From: Saccharomycopsis fibuligera x Saccharomycopsis cf. fibuligera | Lineage: Eukaryota > Ascomycota > Saccharomycetes > Ascoideales > Saccharomycopsidaceae | DNA length: 64,000 bases | Reading direction: 5' to 3' | Assembly (NCBI GenBank): GCA_001936135.1 | Contig: CP012810.1 | Span: forward strand, 1,240,001 to 1,304,000 | In this document: positions 19,230-30,043 of the stretch, piece after piece | Position numbering within the stretch: position 1 is the stretch's first letter | Layout: each line of letters opens with the position of its first letter | Program-made: the position numbers and the translations under genes | The notes under the pieces: generated by a model | What the model saw: the letters and a program-made list of their open reading frames with translations, nothing else | Databases searched by the model: none | What the model was told of the DNA's origin: nothing

Positions 19230-22200
19230 TTTGCAAAAAATTGTTGAACATCGTGACAAGAATCATCACTTCTGGGTTTTATATAGAGCCTGTTTGCTCT
19301 AAAATGTTCTCCAGGACTGTAAGCTATTTCCCGTCTCCAAATTTTGAGTCACTCAACAGCCGTAGTATAATTGTCCTCATTAAAACCACCTCATTCAGTT
19401 TCCGTGACAAATATGTTTCTATTGAAGTGTTAATTTATATACTTTCTCTCATCAAAATGTTCATCCAACGACTATCAGCAGCAGTATATCAAAATTGACA
19501 TCAACAACCCACCATACAGTTTCCCCTCCCCGTTCTCCACCACCAAGAAAAAATTACTAGAAATTGATGGTTGGAGGGTGGATCTACAATGAAAATCTTT
19601 GAGCAACGTCCGAGAAATCTGAATTGCAAATTATTATCAAAGGTTTCTTAATTCCTTTGCGCTTTTTTTTCTTTTGAAAAGAAAAGACTACAAATTTACA
19701 TTTTGCACTTGAAGGTTTGCTATGGCTATCAATATAATCCCTCAAAATACATCTTGCGGTGTTCGGCTAAACAGACTTTTATGAGCTCACCCAACTCTCC
19801 CTCAAAAAATGTCCCATGACAAGATTATTGATACGCTCATTATGACAAAGAAGACATACAAAAAGATGGTTGAAGTTTTTGGTGAGTCCAGTTGTCAATG
19901 ACAATAAAAGTACTTGCCACCCCACCCAGATGGAAGATCAGCAAGCGGGCATATAATTTGCAGGTTAAAATAGTTCAAACTCGTTTACTATTATTACAAA
20001 GAGCTGGTACTTGTAGATAAAGCAGCAGTTATAGACTACGGCAAGGGGAACATATCGCCGAAAATTATAAGCGAGCGTATTTGTATTTGACTAGTGACGG
20101 TACTAGCGTCAGCTAGTATTTAGCGGCAGAACTTATATTTGTAGTTGCAAAATCCGCGAAAGTAACACAAAGACAACAAAAAGTCAAAACAGGTGATTCT
20201 TTCTTTGGTGAAAAGTTGCTATTTGTGAAACACCAATGCCTTGCCCCAAACGATTGCCACTTTGATGGATAATCAGAAAATAACAGAAAGAACACAAATC
20301 ACAAAACCCAGACGCTGAAGTGAACACGCACATGCATAAAAAAGATACATAAAAAGCCGCAGATCAGTGCGCGTGTTCCTGTCAAAGGCGCAGTAGCGCG
20401 CATCAGGAGAGCTCTCGGATAATTATGAAATCCGAGATAAATTGTGACCGTCTTTCTGCTGTTTTTGCTTTTCTCGAGGGTAGCGCTTCTATAGATCTTT
20501 TTCCGTGTCACGAAATACAGTTTCTTGGTCAGAGTTTAAAAGGAGCCAGACACGAAGGCTAATGTTAACATCGCATGCATCGATCGTGGTATCTTGATGT
20601 TAACCAAATGGAGAAACACATTTGCTTAAGGCCATACATTGAACAGAGTAAGAAAGTCTAGTTGTTATTGAGCGAGCGATATCTTTAGACTATCAAAAAG
20701 AAGGCCATCTAATATATTGACACGGCTTGTGTAACTGAATACACTGACCAAAGAGCGTGTCATGCCAGCAAGATGCTCTTGTATTTTCTTTATACAAGCG
20801 TGAGATGTTAGAATCTTAAAGAACGGTTTTCTTGTTACATTAGATGCGAACCCCAGCAAAGGAGATGAAATCTCAGGTTTATTCCCAAAACGGAGCAATG
20901 CACTATCTATATTCTACAAAGGTAGTGTGTCTTTTTGGTAATAAAGTCCTTCCTAATCTGTAAATGCCTTCTATTTCTAGTGTTTTTTTTGTTGTTCTGA
21001 AAGAAAAATAAGGTTGGTCCAAGTCGCGATTGCAATAAATTTGAATTCGCAGCGTTGCTGATTTTTCTCTCATAATTCCTAGAGTCAAAGCTCGTGATTG
21101 ACAATCGCTCTTATATATATCTACTAGCATAGGCCAGTTGTTTGGAAGCAATTGAACTAAGTGAGATTGTAGATGAGTGTGTTCATTAGCAATGTTACAG
21201 TATTTTGTATGTCATGCCTGAGTTACACACACCCACGCCATGCACGGACAAAACCCGAATAAAATAGCAAGAACAAGGTGATATACTATAAACTTATGGG
21301 GCACCGTCTGGGTAGCGGTAGTTTGTTCTTTTCATATCAAATGGTGCAAACAGAAATTTTGATAGAATGCACATCAAATTGATGTTCGGTGATGAGCAAA
21401 GGTACTCAATTAAGTGGGCTGGTACAAAAGAGGAGCCCCAAAAGACAAATTTACCAAGCTTATGTATGTGTGAAACACTTACCGATAATATATTTTATTT
21501 TTGGTGACGGACTAATTATAGCACACGGACACATCTTTTGTTGAATGCTTCGACCGAAATCAAAGACAAGAACTAAGTTAAAATGAGAGACAAATAGATG
21601 AAAAGCAGTACAACGTGGATTTTATTAGAAACACAAGTTGGCTATGGTTTTCGGAGTATTTGTTGGTATCTGTATTATTAAATTGTTACTGTAAGTGCAA
21701 TTGATGTCACACCAGTCAACTCATCAAGTGCACATCGTTTACTTACAGCATGCCGTCGAAATTGTTTCCGTTCACAGACAGAGAGTAAGAATTAAAGCAT
21801 CAGTTGCACATCAGTCAGATTGTGTGGGCGAGGCCTTCAATTGTACTGCGTTGATATTGCGCTCACACTATTGTACTATTTGTAAGCTGTGCATTTTTCA
21901 AACCCGTAGTACACTTTCAACTTTTCAGTTTCCCGCCAGGCTAATGCTGGTTGCCAACAGAAATATAATACCCATGTGTAGCTAAGCGGAAAATGTGACC
22001 TTGCCGACCGCCCAAAACGAGGCGTGCCGTTTACAGCAGGCCGCGATTGACAAAATGGGAAACAGGGCCACCCGAGTAGTATATGTAATGAGTTTCAGCG
22101 CAACAATCAAAGAGTATTGTGGCCCTCAACTGGTACAAAAAAGTTTTGCTTCTCATACATGCTATCCTGGGTTCAGCTGCTCATGAACTATTGCAGTCTT

Positions 22201-22530
22201 TCGTGTTTTGTGGTCTATAGGCTGTTTCTGTGTATCTTTTTGGTGATGATACCTGTATTTTTGCCTCGATGCCCCCCCTCATATAAGATTCGAAACCATG
22301 CGTCATCATACAGAATGCACATATTACACGCCGCTGGTTGCATACAGTTACGACCATGTCTACGCTTAGAGGTTGCATTTACGGGGGTTGTTTTGGACAT
22401 TAACGCTGCTAATGCTGCAACGGTATCCCGGAACTGGTCAAAAACTTTCCTCGGATTTGGGAGGGCCCGTTGAAAAATTTCAGCTTCTAGCTTTTGTTTA
22501 CTGAGAAGCTTTAATTAGCTGTAGAGGAAC

Positions 22531-22533
<3 letters not shown>

Positions 22534-22565
<32 letters not shown>
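22534..22565. repeat. (GA)16 microsatellite
   Basis: Sixteen GA units, about 850 bp before the cyclin start; possibly in its long leader. Confidence 0.9.
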
Positions 22566-22569
<4 letters not shown>

Positions 22570-23408
22570 GTGAGAAAAAGCTTACAGTCCTCGCAATCTC
22601 GATTTGTTTATTTTTTTATCCTTTCCCACTCACACACTCTTCTTTTATCTGTTTCTTCTTTGCTTTCTTTCTCACTCCTCACTTTTTGTGCTGATTCTCC
22701 ATTTGTTCTGTCTTACTTTCAAAAAGTACATGTATTGGTTTTCGGTGCTTGTGTTGTCTGTCTGTGATCCGCCTTTCCAGTGTTAATTTCTTCCCTCTTT
22801 CCAGGCTCCTCCAATTTTTACATATACATGCCAATTCACGGTGAAACTTTACTGGTCTGGAAGTCTCAACAACAACAAAATTCACAACAGCATCAATAAC
22901 AAATACATCTGTTTGAATTTATTAGTTCCAGCAGTTCTATTCAATTAACCATAAACCATTCTGTCAAAGATTCAGAGCGATCATAGAAAATTTTTTTTTT
23001 CTTACTCAGTTTCTTTTCTGTGCTGCAGTGTGCGATTGATTTTTTGATACATCATTACACAAAGACAGAACTAACAATTTCGAAACATTTCTGCTTACTA
23101 GCCGTACTAAGTTTTGTGGAGTTATTCCAAGCTAACTTTAATTTTGAAGCTCCAGAATAAGCTTTAATTTAAAATAGAGAGTTTGCGTTTCTTTTTTTCC
23201 CAACGATCTGATCTGCTTACACACCAAGTATCGTTTAGCTATTACATTTGCGTTACTACGAAATTGGCTTTTTCCATCCTTTTGTTTCTAAAGCTTTATT
23301 ATCAGATCTTCATAGGTTTGTGCTAAAATATCAACTTTTTAATCTTATCTTGCTTGAAGTTGGACAACCTAAAACTTCCGCAAATTAATAAAAGACAGAT
23401 CAAAGTTA

Positions 23409-25181
23409 ATGTTATATTCCAACAGCACACAGTCTAATAGCATGAGGTACAATATTGAGCCCCAATCGATAGCGAACACAAATTTGAAGAATGAAAACAA
23501 ATTGCTTTATAGTAAAGAATCCAATGCAAAAAAATCAAACAATGAAAGTCAACTTAAAAGAGTTGCTTTAAATGATCTCACAAGCCATTTGAACTCAAAT
23601 CCTCCAGTGAGTGCAATTGACGAAAATAGTACGGTGCTGGAAACCGTCATCTTACAACATTCTAGTGGTGATCATTATGCTCAAGGAAAGTCCCTGGCTT
23701 CATCATCTGCATCACAAATACACACAATGAAAACAAATTTTAATAATGCAACTAATTACGATACACAATCAAGTGAAACTGACACCGAAGGGAAACTTCA
23801 TTATGCCGATTATGGTGACCTTTCTTCCGATGAGGAGCATGATATCAATCTTGACTCGGACGAGTTAATAACGAAAATTTACTCGGCGGATATCAGTGAA
23901 CATCTTCCTCAACATTATCAGCAGCACGGCCAAACCACAAAAGAACAAAATGTTGAAACATACAGTGTTACTGACAATGAAGATGATGGAGATTACGAGG
24001 ATGTGACTGATGAAGAAGAATCAGATATTGATGATATCGAAGAAGAACAGTATTTACATGAGAAAAAATATGAAGAAGAAGAAGAGGAAGAAGAGGAGGA
24101 GATTCCCTTGGATCCACAGTATCAACAATTTCATCATATGCATGCCAAAAAGTATGTTCATCATGAGAAATTAGAGGAATATGAAGAGGAAGAAGAAGAG
24201 GCAGAGGAAGAAGAAGAAGAAGAAGAAGAAGAAGAAGAAGAGGAGGAGGAGGAGGAGGAAGAAGAATCTGAAGACAGTCTCCCTAAGCCGTTTGTTATTA
24301 AGAGATCTAAAAGAATTGATCAAGAATTGGCAAAGGTTTACAAAATCTTTCATTTAGACCAGCTTGATCCTGATGATGATGACACTTATGAATCACACAT
24401 GGTTGCTGAGTACGCCCCAGAGATATTCAACTATATGCATAAATTAGAGCTTAGACTCCGACCAGATCCAAAATATATGGACAGGCAACATGAGATTAAG
24501 TGGTACATGAGAGCTACATTAATCGAATGGCTTGTTCAAATTCATTCTAAATTTAAGTTACTTGCTGAAACCTTATACTTAACAGTCAATTATGTCGACC
24601 GATTTTTAAGCAAAAGAAGAGTTTCTTTAAGTAGGTTCCAATTAGTGGGGTCGGTGGCTTTGTTCATTGCTGCAAAGTACGAGGAAATCAACTGCCCATC
24701 TTTGAAAGATATTGTCCATATGTCTGATTATGTGTATTCTGAAGACGATATAATCAAAGCAGAGAAGTTTATGATTGACGTTTTAGACTTCGACATGGGC
24801 TGGCCAGGTCCGATGAGCTTTTTGAGAAGAAACAGTAAAGCGGACAACTATGATGCCGACACGAGAACTTTAGCCAAATACTTGTTAGAGTCCACCATCA
24901 TCGATTACAGATTTGTTGATGCGTTGCCTAGTTGGTTGGCTGCTGGTGCTCATTATTTGGCTCGCTTTTTGTTGAATCGGGGTGAATGGACACCCGCTCA
25001 CGTATACTTTTCTGGTTACACTGCAGAACAATTAATTCCATTGGCAACTTACATTTTAGACAGTTGTCGTCATGCAAGATCACATCACAATGCAATTTTC
25101 GAGAAATACCAGCAAAACTGTTTCCAGAGAGTTTCTCTTTACGTGCAGAACTGCTTGAGAGTTCTTGAAGACAATAAGTGA
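23409..25181 (+). CDS. B-type mitotic cyclin (Clb2/Clb4 type)
   Basis: The 590-residue protein carries an N-terminal half rich in Asn, Ser and acidic residues, then a cyclin box from about residue 331 (MVAEYAPEIF) to the C-terminus. The MRATLIEWLVQIH helix, VDRFLSKRRVSLSRFQLVGSVALFIAAKYEE and FLRRNSKADNYD are hallmark B-cyclin blocks. It would activate Cdc28/Cdk1 for mitosis and, in Candida, limit hyphal polarisation. A Glu run (about 25 of 27 residues, near 260-288) precedes the cyclin box and makes it longer than usual. A classical destruction box is not obvious to the eye in the first 100 residues, although SQLKRVALNDLTSH near residues 46-60 is a candidate. Codons 77 and 96 are CTG; the second lies in a Ser-rich stretch, as expected if CTG is read as Ser. 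Clb2 versus Clb4 is undecided. Confidence 0.93.
   Translation: MLYSNSTQSNSMRYNIEPQSIANTNLKNENKLLYSKESNAKKSNNESQLKRVALNDLTSHLNSNPPVSAIDENSTVLETVILQHSSGDHYAQGKSLASSSASQIHTMKTNFNNATNYDTQSSETDTEGKLHYADYGDLSSDEEHDINLDSDELITKIYSADISEHLPQHYQQHGQTTKEQNVETYSVTDNEDDGDYEDVTDEEESDIDDIEEEQYLHEKKYEEEEEEEEEEIPLDPQYQQFHHMHAKKYVHHEKLEEYEEEEEEAEEEEEEEEEEEEEEEEEEEEESEDSLPKPFVIKRSKRIDQELAKVYKIFHLDQLDPDDDDTYESHMVAEYAPEIFNYMHKLELRLRPDPKYMDRQHEIKWYMRATLIEWLVQIHSKFKLLAETLYLTVNYVDRFLSKRRVSLSRFQLVGSVALFIAAKYEEINCPSLKDIVHMSDYVYSEDDIIKAEKFMIDVLDFDMGWPGPMSFLRRNSKADNYDADTRTLAKYLLESTIIDYRFVDALPSWLAAGAHYLARFLLNRGEWTPAHVYFSGYTAEQLIPLATYILDSCRHARSHHNAIFEKYQQNCFQRVSLYVQNCLRVLEDNK
24183..24266 (+). repeat. GAA/GAG tract coding for poly-glutamate
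   Basis: An in-frame run of GAA and GAG codons with one GCA break inside the cyclin gene. The mixed codons suggest some selection on the protein or old age of the repeat. Confidence 0.9.
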
Positions 25182-26186
25182 TCAATCAATATGACTATAC
25201 CAAAATTTACGCATTCACCATATTCAAAATCATAATTTCAAATAATTCAACTACATCCCCCATCATTATTTACAATTTGTTGTCAAATATTCTTTACATA
25301 CCAAATTTAGTTTTAGACTTTCTCAAAGTTTTGTATTATGCTTCTTTTTTTTTTTTGACTCTTTTTTAGGCTTGTCTTTGTAATTCGTTTTTCGTTTCTT
25401 TCCGATATTTCTCCTTTTTATTTTGACTCTATTACTATAATATTAGCACTGCAGGTCTACTTAGACTATTAATAGTTTCCTAATGACTCTATATTTTATT
25501 TTAAACATTCTATTATATGATAGTAGTTATTGAAAATTGCACAGGTAACTCATTAAAATCATTTGTCAGCGTTAAACGTTTGATACATTCTTATGTAAAC
25601 TGGTATGTGTTTTGATTTAATTAGCGAGAAAAATGCTTAAGATAAATGAAGCTGAATGAATGTCTGGGATATTTTTGTTGATCACTTATCCGATGTACTA
25701 GCACGCAGGATAACGCATATATCATGTAACAAATGCTTGCGCTCGTGACTATGTGTTCGCCAATGAAAATTTAAGAGATTCAAATACTTCAAGAAAAAAA
25801 AATAAAAGACAAAGAGCTAGACAGGAAAAAATATTGGAGAGAAAGCTTGGAGAGAACGATATAGCCTGTTGGTCGAATTAAAGCTTTTGTTACATACTTG
25901 TTTTCCAAAAGTTATATATTATATTGTGTATAAGTGGCTCCATTGAACCATCTTATTACATATTTGGCATTATCAATACTTTTACAGGTGATTGGGAAAT
26001 TTTATTCACGGCCGTGGTCTATAATATTTTGTTTATCAACTTAGTATCAAACTTTGTTAATCAAAGAGATTTGAAAATTCTACACAACTTATAGCTCAGC
26101 ATAGAGTCTACTTAGAATAAATCGACAATCCACACATTCATTTACTTGTTTACGTTTTTTTTTTTAAAAAAAAAGAAACAAAAAGC
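25182..26186. promoter_or_regulatory. Cyclin 3' flank and promoter of the complex I subunit gene
   Basis: AT-rich DNA with no gene. A forward CCAAT at 25760-25764 lies about 425 bp before the downstream ATG and is a possible HAP-complex site, in keeping with a respiratory gene. Poly-T/A runs lie directly upstream of the start (26156-26180). Confidence 0.45.
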
Positions 26187-26948
26187 ATGTTCCGCTCAAT
26201 CATCAATACTTCATCCAAGATAAACGCCGTTCGTGGTGTCAGTGGTTCTCGTTTCTTCCACTCTAGTATCAAAGCTAGTAAATTTAACTTGCAGTTAGAA
26301 CAAGATATTCGTAATACCATCAATGCTCTTCCACCAGTATCGAAACTTTACCAAAACGCCGACGGTACTCCACGCGACCCAAGTCATGAAGAGTTGAAAC
26401 TTTTGAGTAAATTGACCGAATTGACGCAAACGAGAAAAGTGGGAGTCTTTGAAGCTTTAACATTGAATAGAGAAAATACTGATTTGTTTTTAGACAACCA
26501 AAATGAATTGGAAAAATTGGTTCCAAGTTATGAAAACGGGGCTTCTGGTAAAATTATTGACAAGATTCCATATGAAGACACAACCACTGGCGAAGTTAAA
26601 TGGAAAGTGGTTCGTGAAGACCAAAAGGAAGGTTGGGAAAAAATTATGTATTTTGGATTTGTGCCAGCCATGTTTTTAACCTTGGCTATCGTTTTGTTCA
26701 AGCCTGATGGCGGTGTTCAAGAGTGGGCTGAGAAGGAATTGAGGTTAAGAGCACAAGAAAAGCACTTTGACGGTGACTCCGCTAAGGCTTTTGAAAGTTT
26801 GAAAGACAATGGTAAGAGTGCTGCTGAAAAGAAAGCTAGAGATGAAATGATTGTTGAGAGAATCTTGAGCGGGGAATACGACAGATTGGCCGGTTTGAAA
26901 TTGAATGCTCCAAAATTACCAATACTTGAAGCTGAACAACAGCAATAA
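26187..26948 (+). CDS. Probable mitochondrial complex I subunit NDUFB11/ESSS-like
   Basis: The 253-residue protein starts with a Ser/Arg-rich segment lacking acidic residues through about residue 32, typical of a mitochondrial presequence (SGSRFFHSS looks like a cleavage region). A single membrane segment lies near residues 152-170, framed as EGWEKIMYFGF...LFKPDGGVQEWAEKELRLRAQ. The W-x-x-x-F/Y, KPD and x-W-A-x-E pattern around one helix resembles the accessory subunit NDUFB11 (ESSS) of fungal NADH dehydrogenase. It would sit in the membrane arm of complex I. The N-terminal part of about 120 residues is longer than in filamentous fungi, and I cannot match it to a domain. Another single-span inner-membrane protein is the alternative. 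Confidence 0.6.
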   Translation: MFRSIINTSSKINAVRGVSGSRFFHSSIKASKFNLQLEQDIRNTINALPPVSKLYQNADGTPRDPSHEELKLLSKLTELTQTRKVGVFEALTLNRENTDLFLDNQNELEKLVPSYENGASGKIIDKIPYEDTTTGEVKWKVVREDQKEGWEKIMYFGFVPAMFLTLAIVLFKPDGGVQEWAEKELRLRAQEKHFDGDSAKAFESLKDNGKSAAEKKARDEMIVERILSGEYDRLAGLKLNAPKLPILEAEQQQ

Positions 26949-27407
26949 CCAAATTTATAAATGAGGTCATGAAAAGATATTAAGATGGTAGTTTAGTTAT
27001 ATTTTTGTTTTGTTTTCTTTTATCTTATTTATTTGTTTTCCCATTATTTTTCTCCTTTTTATTTCATTTATTTTCATCACATTCTGCACAAAAATAAAAG
27101 AGACAAAAACTATTAATATTAATAGAAAAGCTATTGTAGCGAAGGTCTACAGTGTTCCTGTACAGAAGTGCTAGTCATCATCAAGGTATCTTTGATTTTT
27201 CTTTTGCGTTTAATCCTCTTCCAAAGCATCTCCTTCATTTGGCATTTACAATTGTGTACATTAATAACTATTTTCGCATGACGTGTAGGTGTCAGAAAAA
27301 GAATTGAAAACCTACAATGGGATGATAGAACTTATAAAAAAAACTGAAAATAAAATATAAAAAATAAAGTACATTTAATCAATATTGGGACCCTATTTTT
27401 TTTTTTT
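26949..27407. other. Convergent 3' flanks of the complex I gene and RPN13
   Basis: The two genes meet tail to tail here. T-rich sequence at 26998-27075 and A-rich sequence at 27335-27375 suit the respective 3' UTRs. No gene is seen. Confidence 0.5.
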
Positions 27408-28579
27408 TTAGTTTGGATTTCTTTTTGCTTCTTCCTCTTCTCTCTCTTTCAATCCTTGCTTTCTCACAGCATCCAAAAAGTTTTCCACACCTTCCCCAGC
27501 ATACCCTAAATGCAAGGCTTGAGAGACAACTGCTCCTGCACCTTTAGCCAAGGCCATACTGAGTTTACGCTGTGCCCCGCTGTAAAACGTGCTGGTTAAA
27601 ACTTGAATCAATGCTTGTTTTTTCTGTTCCGTGGAAAGTTTGCTGATATCAAAAGTATCTTTGGTTTCTTCACTGTAATCTTCAAAGAAAACTTTTGGCA
27701 CATGGGCTGCAACTAACTCGTTTAATTTCTCTTCATCATCAAGTTTGTTTTTGACATAGTCAACAAAAACCGAGCTCTTAAAGACTTTGTTAATGTCAAT
27801 TATAGGACTATGATGCGAGTGTTAATATATGGAACTGTCGTGTAAGAAGCAAAAAAAGAAATGTTTGTGAAGCAAGAAAACTATTTTTAAGACATGTATT
27901 GAAATCGTAAAGAAGTAGCGTTTTTGTCTTTTATAGGCCCAAATAACAAACAAAACAAGAATGCATTGAAAAAAAAAAAAAAAAAAGGAAAAAGAAAAGT
28001 AATAAAATGTAGAAGGGATTAAAATAAGAGAAACGTAGAAAAAAAAAGTCAATGAATAATGAATGCCTAAGCAGAAGAAAGTACTTACAGTGAAGATCCA
28101 GCGTTTGTATGTTGTTCTTTCTTCTCAGCTTCCGGAGCGTCTGGCAACACCTCATCATCGTCGTCTGCTTCGTCTTCTTCATCTTCTTCAGTAAGCAACT
28201 TGTTAATTCTGTTACTGATTTCTTTATCCTTAGCGCTCAACTCGCTTGGATCGTCTTCATTTTCATTAGGATCTTGCAACCAGTAGAACGACTTGGCATC
28301 ACTGGTAAATTGCAAGCAAAACACTCTACCAGTTTTGCATGATTTCACATGCTTCCATTCAACATCTCCGGGTATAAGAAGACGTCTATTGTCATCATCT
28401 TCAGGATCATGGCTATTTCCAGCAGTACGTTCTCTTGGGGTCCAAATAAAATCATAGAATGAATCATCCTCCTCAGATGGCTTGATGCTCACTTCACCTT
28501 TGAGTGCTTCTGGGGACAACAAGTTTGTTTCTTGATTGTAATGCACCCTACCGGCCTTAAATTTCAATATAGTAGACAT
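27408..28579 (-). CDS. RPN13: Proteasome ubiquitin receptor Rpn13, two exons, Pru plus DEUBAD
   Basis: Exon 1 (28089-28579) and exon 2 (27408-27807) join across an intron to give 296 residues. Residues 4-110 form a Pru domain (ILKFKAGRVHY, then VEWKHVKSCKTGRVFCLQF and SFYWLQDPNENED), the part that binds ubiquitin and Rpn2. An acidic linker follows. Exon 2 encodes a DEUBAD-type helical domain (DINKVFKSSVFVDYVK...VPKVFFEDY...LSMALAKGAGAVVSQALHLGY), known in human ADRM1 to bind UCH37. S. cerevisiae Rpn13 (about 156 residues) lacks this second domain. The junction is ...GSS-L-PIIDINK, with the Leu codon split CT|T. The start at 28579 gives the normal Pru N-terminus. It shares a 705-bp promoter with the CinA-like gene. 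Confidence 0.92.
27808..28088 (-). other. Intron of RPN13 (281 nt)
   Basis: The donor is GTAAGT (28088-28083) and the acceptor is CATAG (27812-27808). A TATTAAC branch-like site lies 13 nt before the acceptor TAG. The phase is 2. Reading through the donor meets TAA at once, so the unspliced message would end after 164 residues. Confidence 0.9.
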
Positions 28580-29284
28580 TTCTTAGGAGCTATATGCGTG
28601 CGTGTATGTGTGTGTGTGTGTGTGTGCCAATGATACAATTTTCAGGATGATTGACTTGGGAAATCGAACAGTTTGTGTTGCGCAAAGTCGAGACTGACTG
28701 CAAATGTGCTGCTTATGCTTTTGGCCAAAAAATTAACAATTGTCAAAGAAATTGAGCCTTGAGTAGACAGAAAGTAAAGCAAAACTATAATCCAGTTGCT
28801 TATTTTGTCGTTAACTTCAAAGAATTGATGTTGGGTGACAGGATTAGATGACAAAGTATAGTAAACTGGCTGTCCAACTCTAAGAATCTGCTCGCTTGAA
28901 TTAGTTTGTCGCCACTGTATTTTTTTAGCATTTGAAATCTCCAGTTTGGCGCTGACAAGAAAACTGCAACCGCGATCAAAGTGGGAAGCTTCCGTCGTTA
29001 CCCTATGTGTGCACTAGCGGAGCTGGCGATTGCATTATAATGCATTAAAACTATTCGAAAATAATATCCCACTGGAATCATAAAGACCGGAGCATTCAGC
29101 TAGCTGATCTAATTGAGGAAGCCAGCAATTGGACCCCTTCGATTTCATAAACGTATAGTCACCGAAAAGCTATAATCGCTAGGCTATTCTATCCAGAAGC
29201 AGTTGCCCTCAGCAATCAACAAGATCTACTCAGTAAGAGAATCAGCATATCCTCATATAATAACATAACATAAATCATCATAAT
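28580..29284. promoter_or_regulatory. Divergent promoter of RPN13 and the CinA-like gene
   Basis: It holds a GT dinucleotide run at about 28603-28626 and a perfect 14-bp palindrome TGCATTATAATGCA at 29031-29044. I looked for Rpn4-type GGTGGCAAA or GAAGGCAAAA sites and saw no exact copy. Confidence 0.5.
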
Positions 29285-29726
29285 ATGACTTTTCTATCCG
29301 AGGAAACTAGAGCATTAGTATTGGAGATCGCTCAAATATTAAAATCAAGAAATGAAACAATTGCCGTCTCAGAGGCCGCTTGCGGTGGAATCTTGTCAGC
29401 ATATTTGGTGTCTATTCCCGGAGCCTCCAAGTTCTATCATGGTGGAACATTAGTCTACAGTTTGAAATCCAAATTGAAGCTCTCTGGTTGGTCACAAGAG
29501 GAAATCTTAAATTACACTGGCCCTTCGAGCTATTCTGTACGCAAGCAAGCGAGAAATTTAAAGGTTGAATTAGGATCTACTTATGTGTTATGTGAATCTG
29601 GTTTTGCTGGACCGAGTGTGGAGATTGAGCAGTATGCACAGGAGAAAAAGAGACAGAAGCTCAATGATGATGAAACGTATAAAAACGGCAATTCTAGTTC
29701 TTTGTCTAAAAAAAACTCCGATGACG

Positions 29727-29784
<58 letters not shown>

Positions 29785-30043
29785 AAATGAGACTGAAAAG
29801 CCATCGGAAAATGAAATAAGGTCCCAAAAGGATGCTGGAGGTGTTGATGCAGATGTGGACGATGCTGGGAAAGTGGGTACTGTGTATTTTGCCATAAGCG
29901 GGCCCGACGGGGAAAAAACAATAAAGAGAAACACTGGTATTGAAGACCGTGTACGGAATATGGAAGAGTTTGCAAAAATTGGACTTCGTTTCTTTTTGGA
30001 TGAATTGAAGGCGAAAGCCGAGGATGAGAAACTGGAAAATTGA
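29285..30043 (+). CDS. CinA C-terminal (PncC-like) family protein with a poly-Asn insert
   Basis: The 252-residue protein matches the CinA C-terminal domain family. Visible motifs are ETIAVSEAACGGILSAYLVSIPGASKFYHGG and a second part, GTVYFAISGPDGEKTIKRNTGIEDRVRNMEEFAKIGLRFFLDEL. Bacterial members (PncC) deamidate nicotinamide mononucleotide; the eukaryotic activity is less certain. The two halves of the domain are split by about 75 residues (roughly 112-187), including 18 asparagines at 149-166 encoded by pure AAT repeats. This insertion probably loops out. The start at 29285 is the first ATG and fits bacterial N-termini. Confidence 0.88.
29729..29782 (+). repeat. (AAT)18 coding microsatellite
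   Basis: Eighteen uninterrupted AAT codons giving poly-Asn inside the CinA-like protein. The purity of the repeat suggests recent expansion and likely length variation between strains. Confidence 0.95.

Larger units (their letters stand above)
18445..23408. promoter_or_regulatory. 5-kb divergent intergenic region between the LRR gene and the B-type cyclin
   Basis: The LRR gene leaves to the left and the cyclin to the right, so both promoters lie here. I find no gene: the open frames are all below 120 codons, overlap on both strands and look random. Simple repeats are (ATT)n at 19201-19229 and (GA)16 at 22534-22565. The last 800 bases before the cyclin are pyrimidine-rich, as is common for long 5' UTRs in this clade. 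A non-coding RNA cannot be ruled out. Confidence 0.5.

Noticed and set aside
18445-23408. Regional centromere
   Set aside because: A gene-free 5 kb is compatible with a Candida-type centromere, but I see no long inverted repeats, and three other gaps of similar size exist in the window. Sequence alone cannot decide.
28900-28930. Rpn4-type proteasome element upstream of RPN13
   Set aside because: GTGGCGACAAA on the minus strand resembles GGTGGCAAA but does not match it or the Candida form GAAGGCAAAA.
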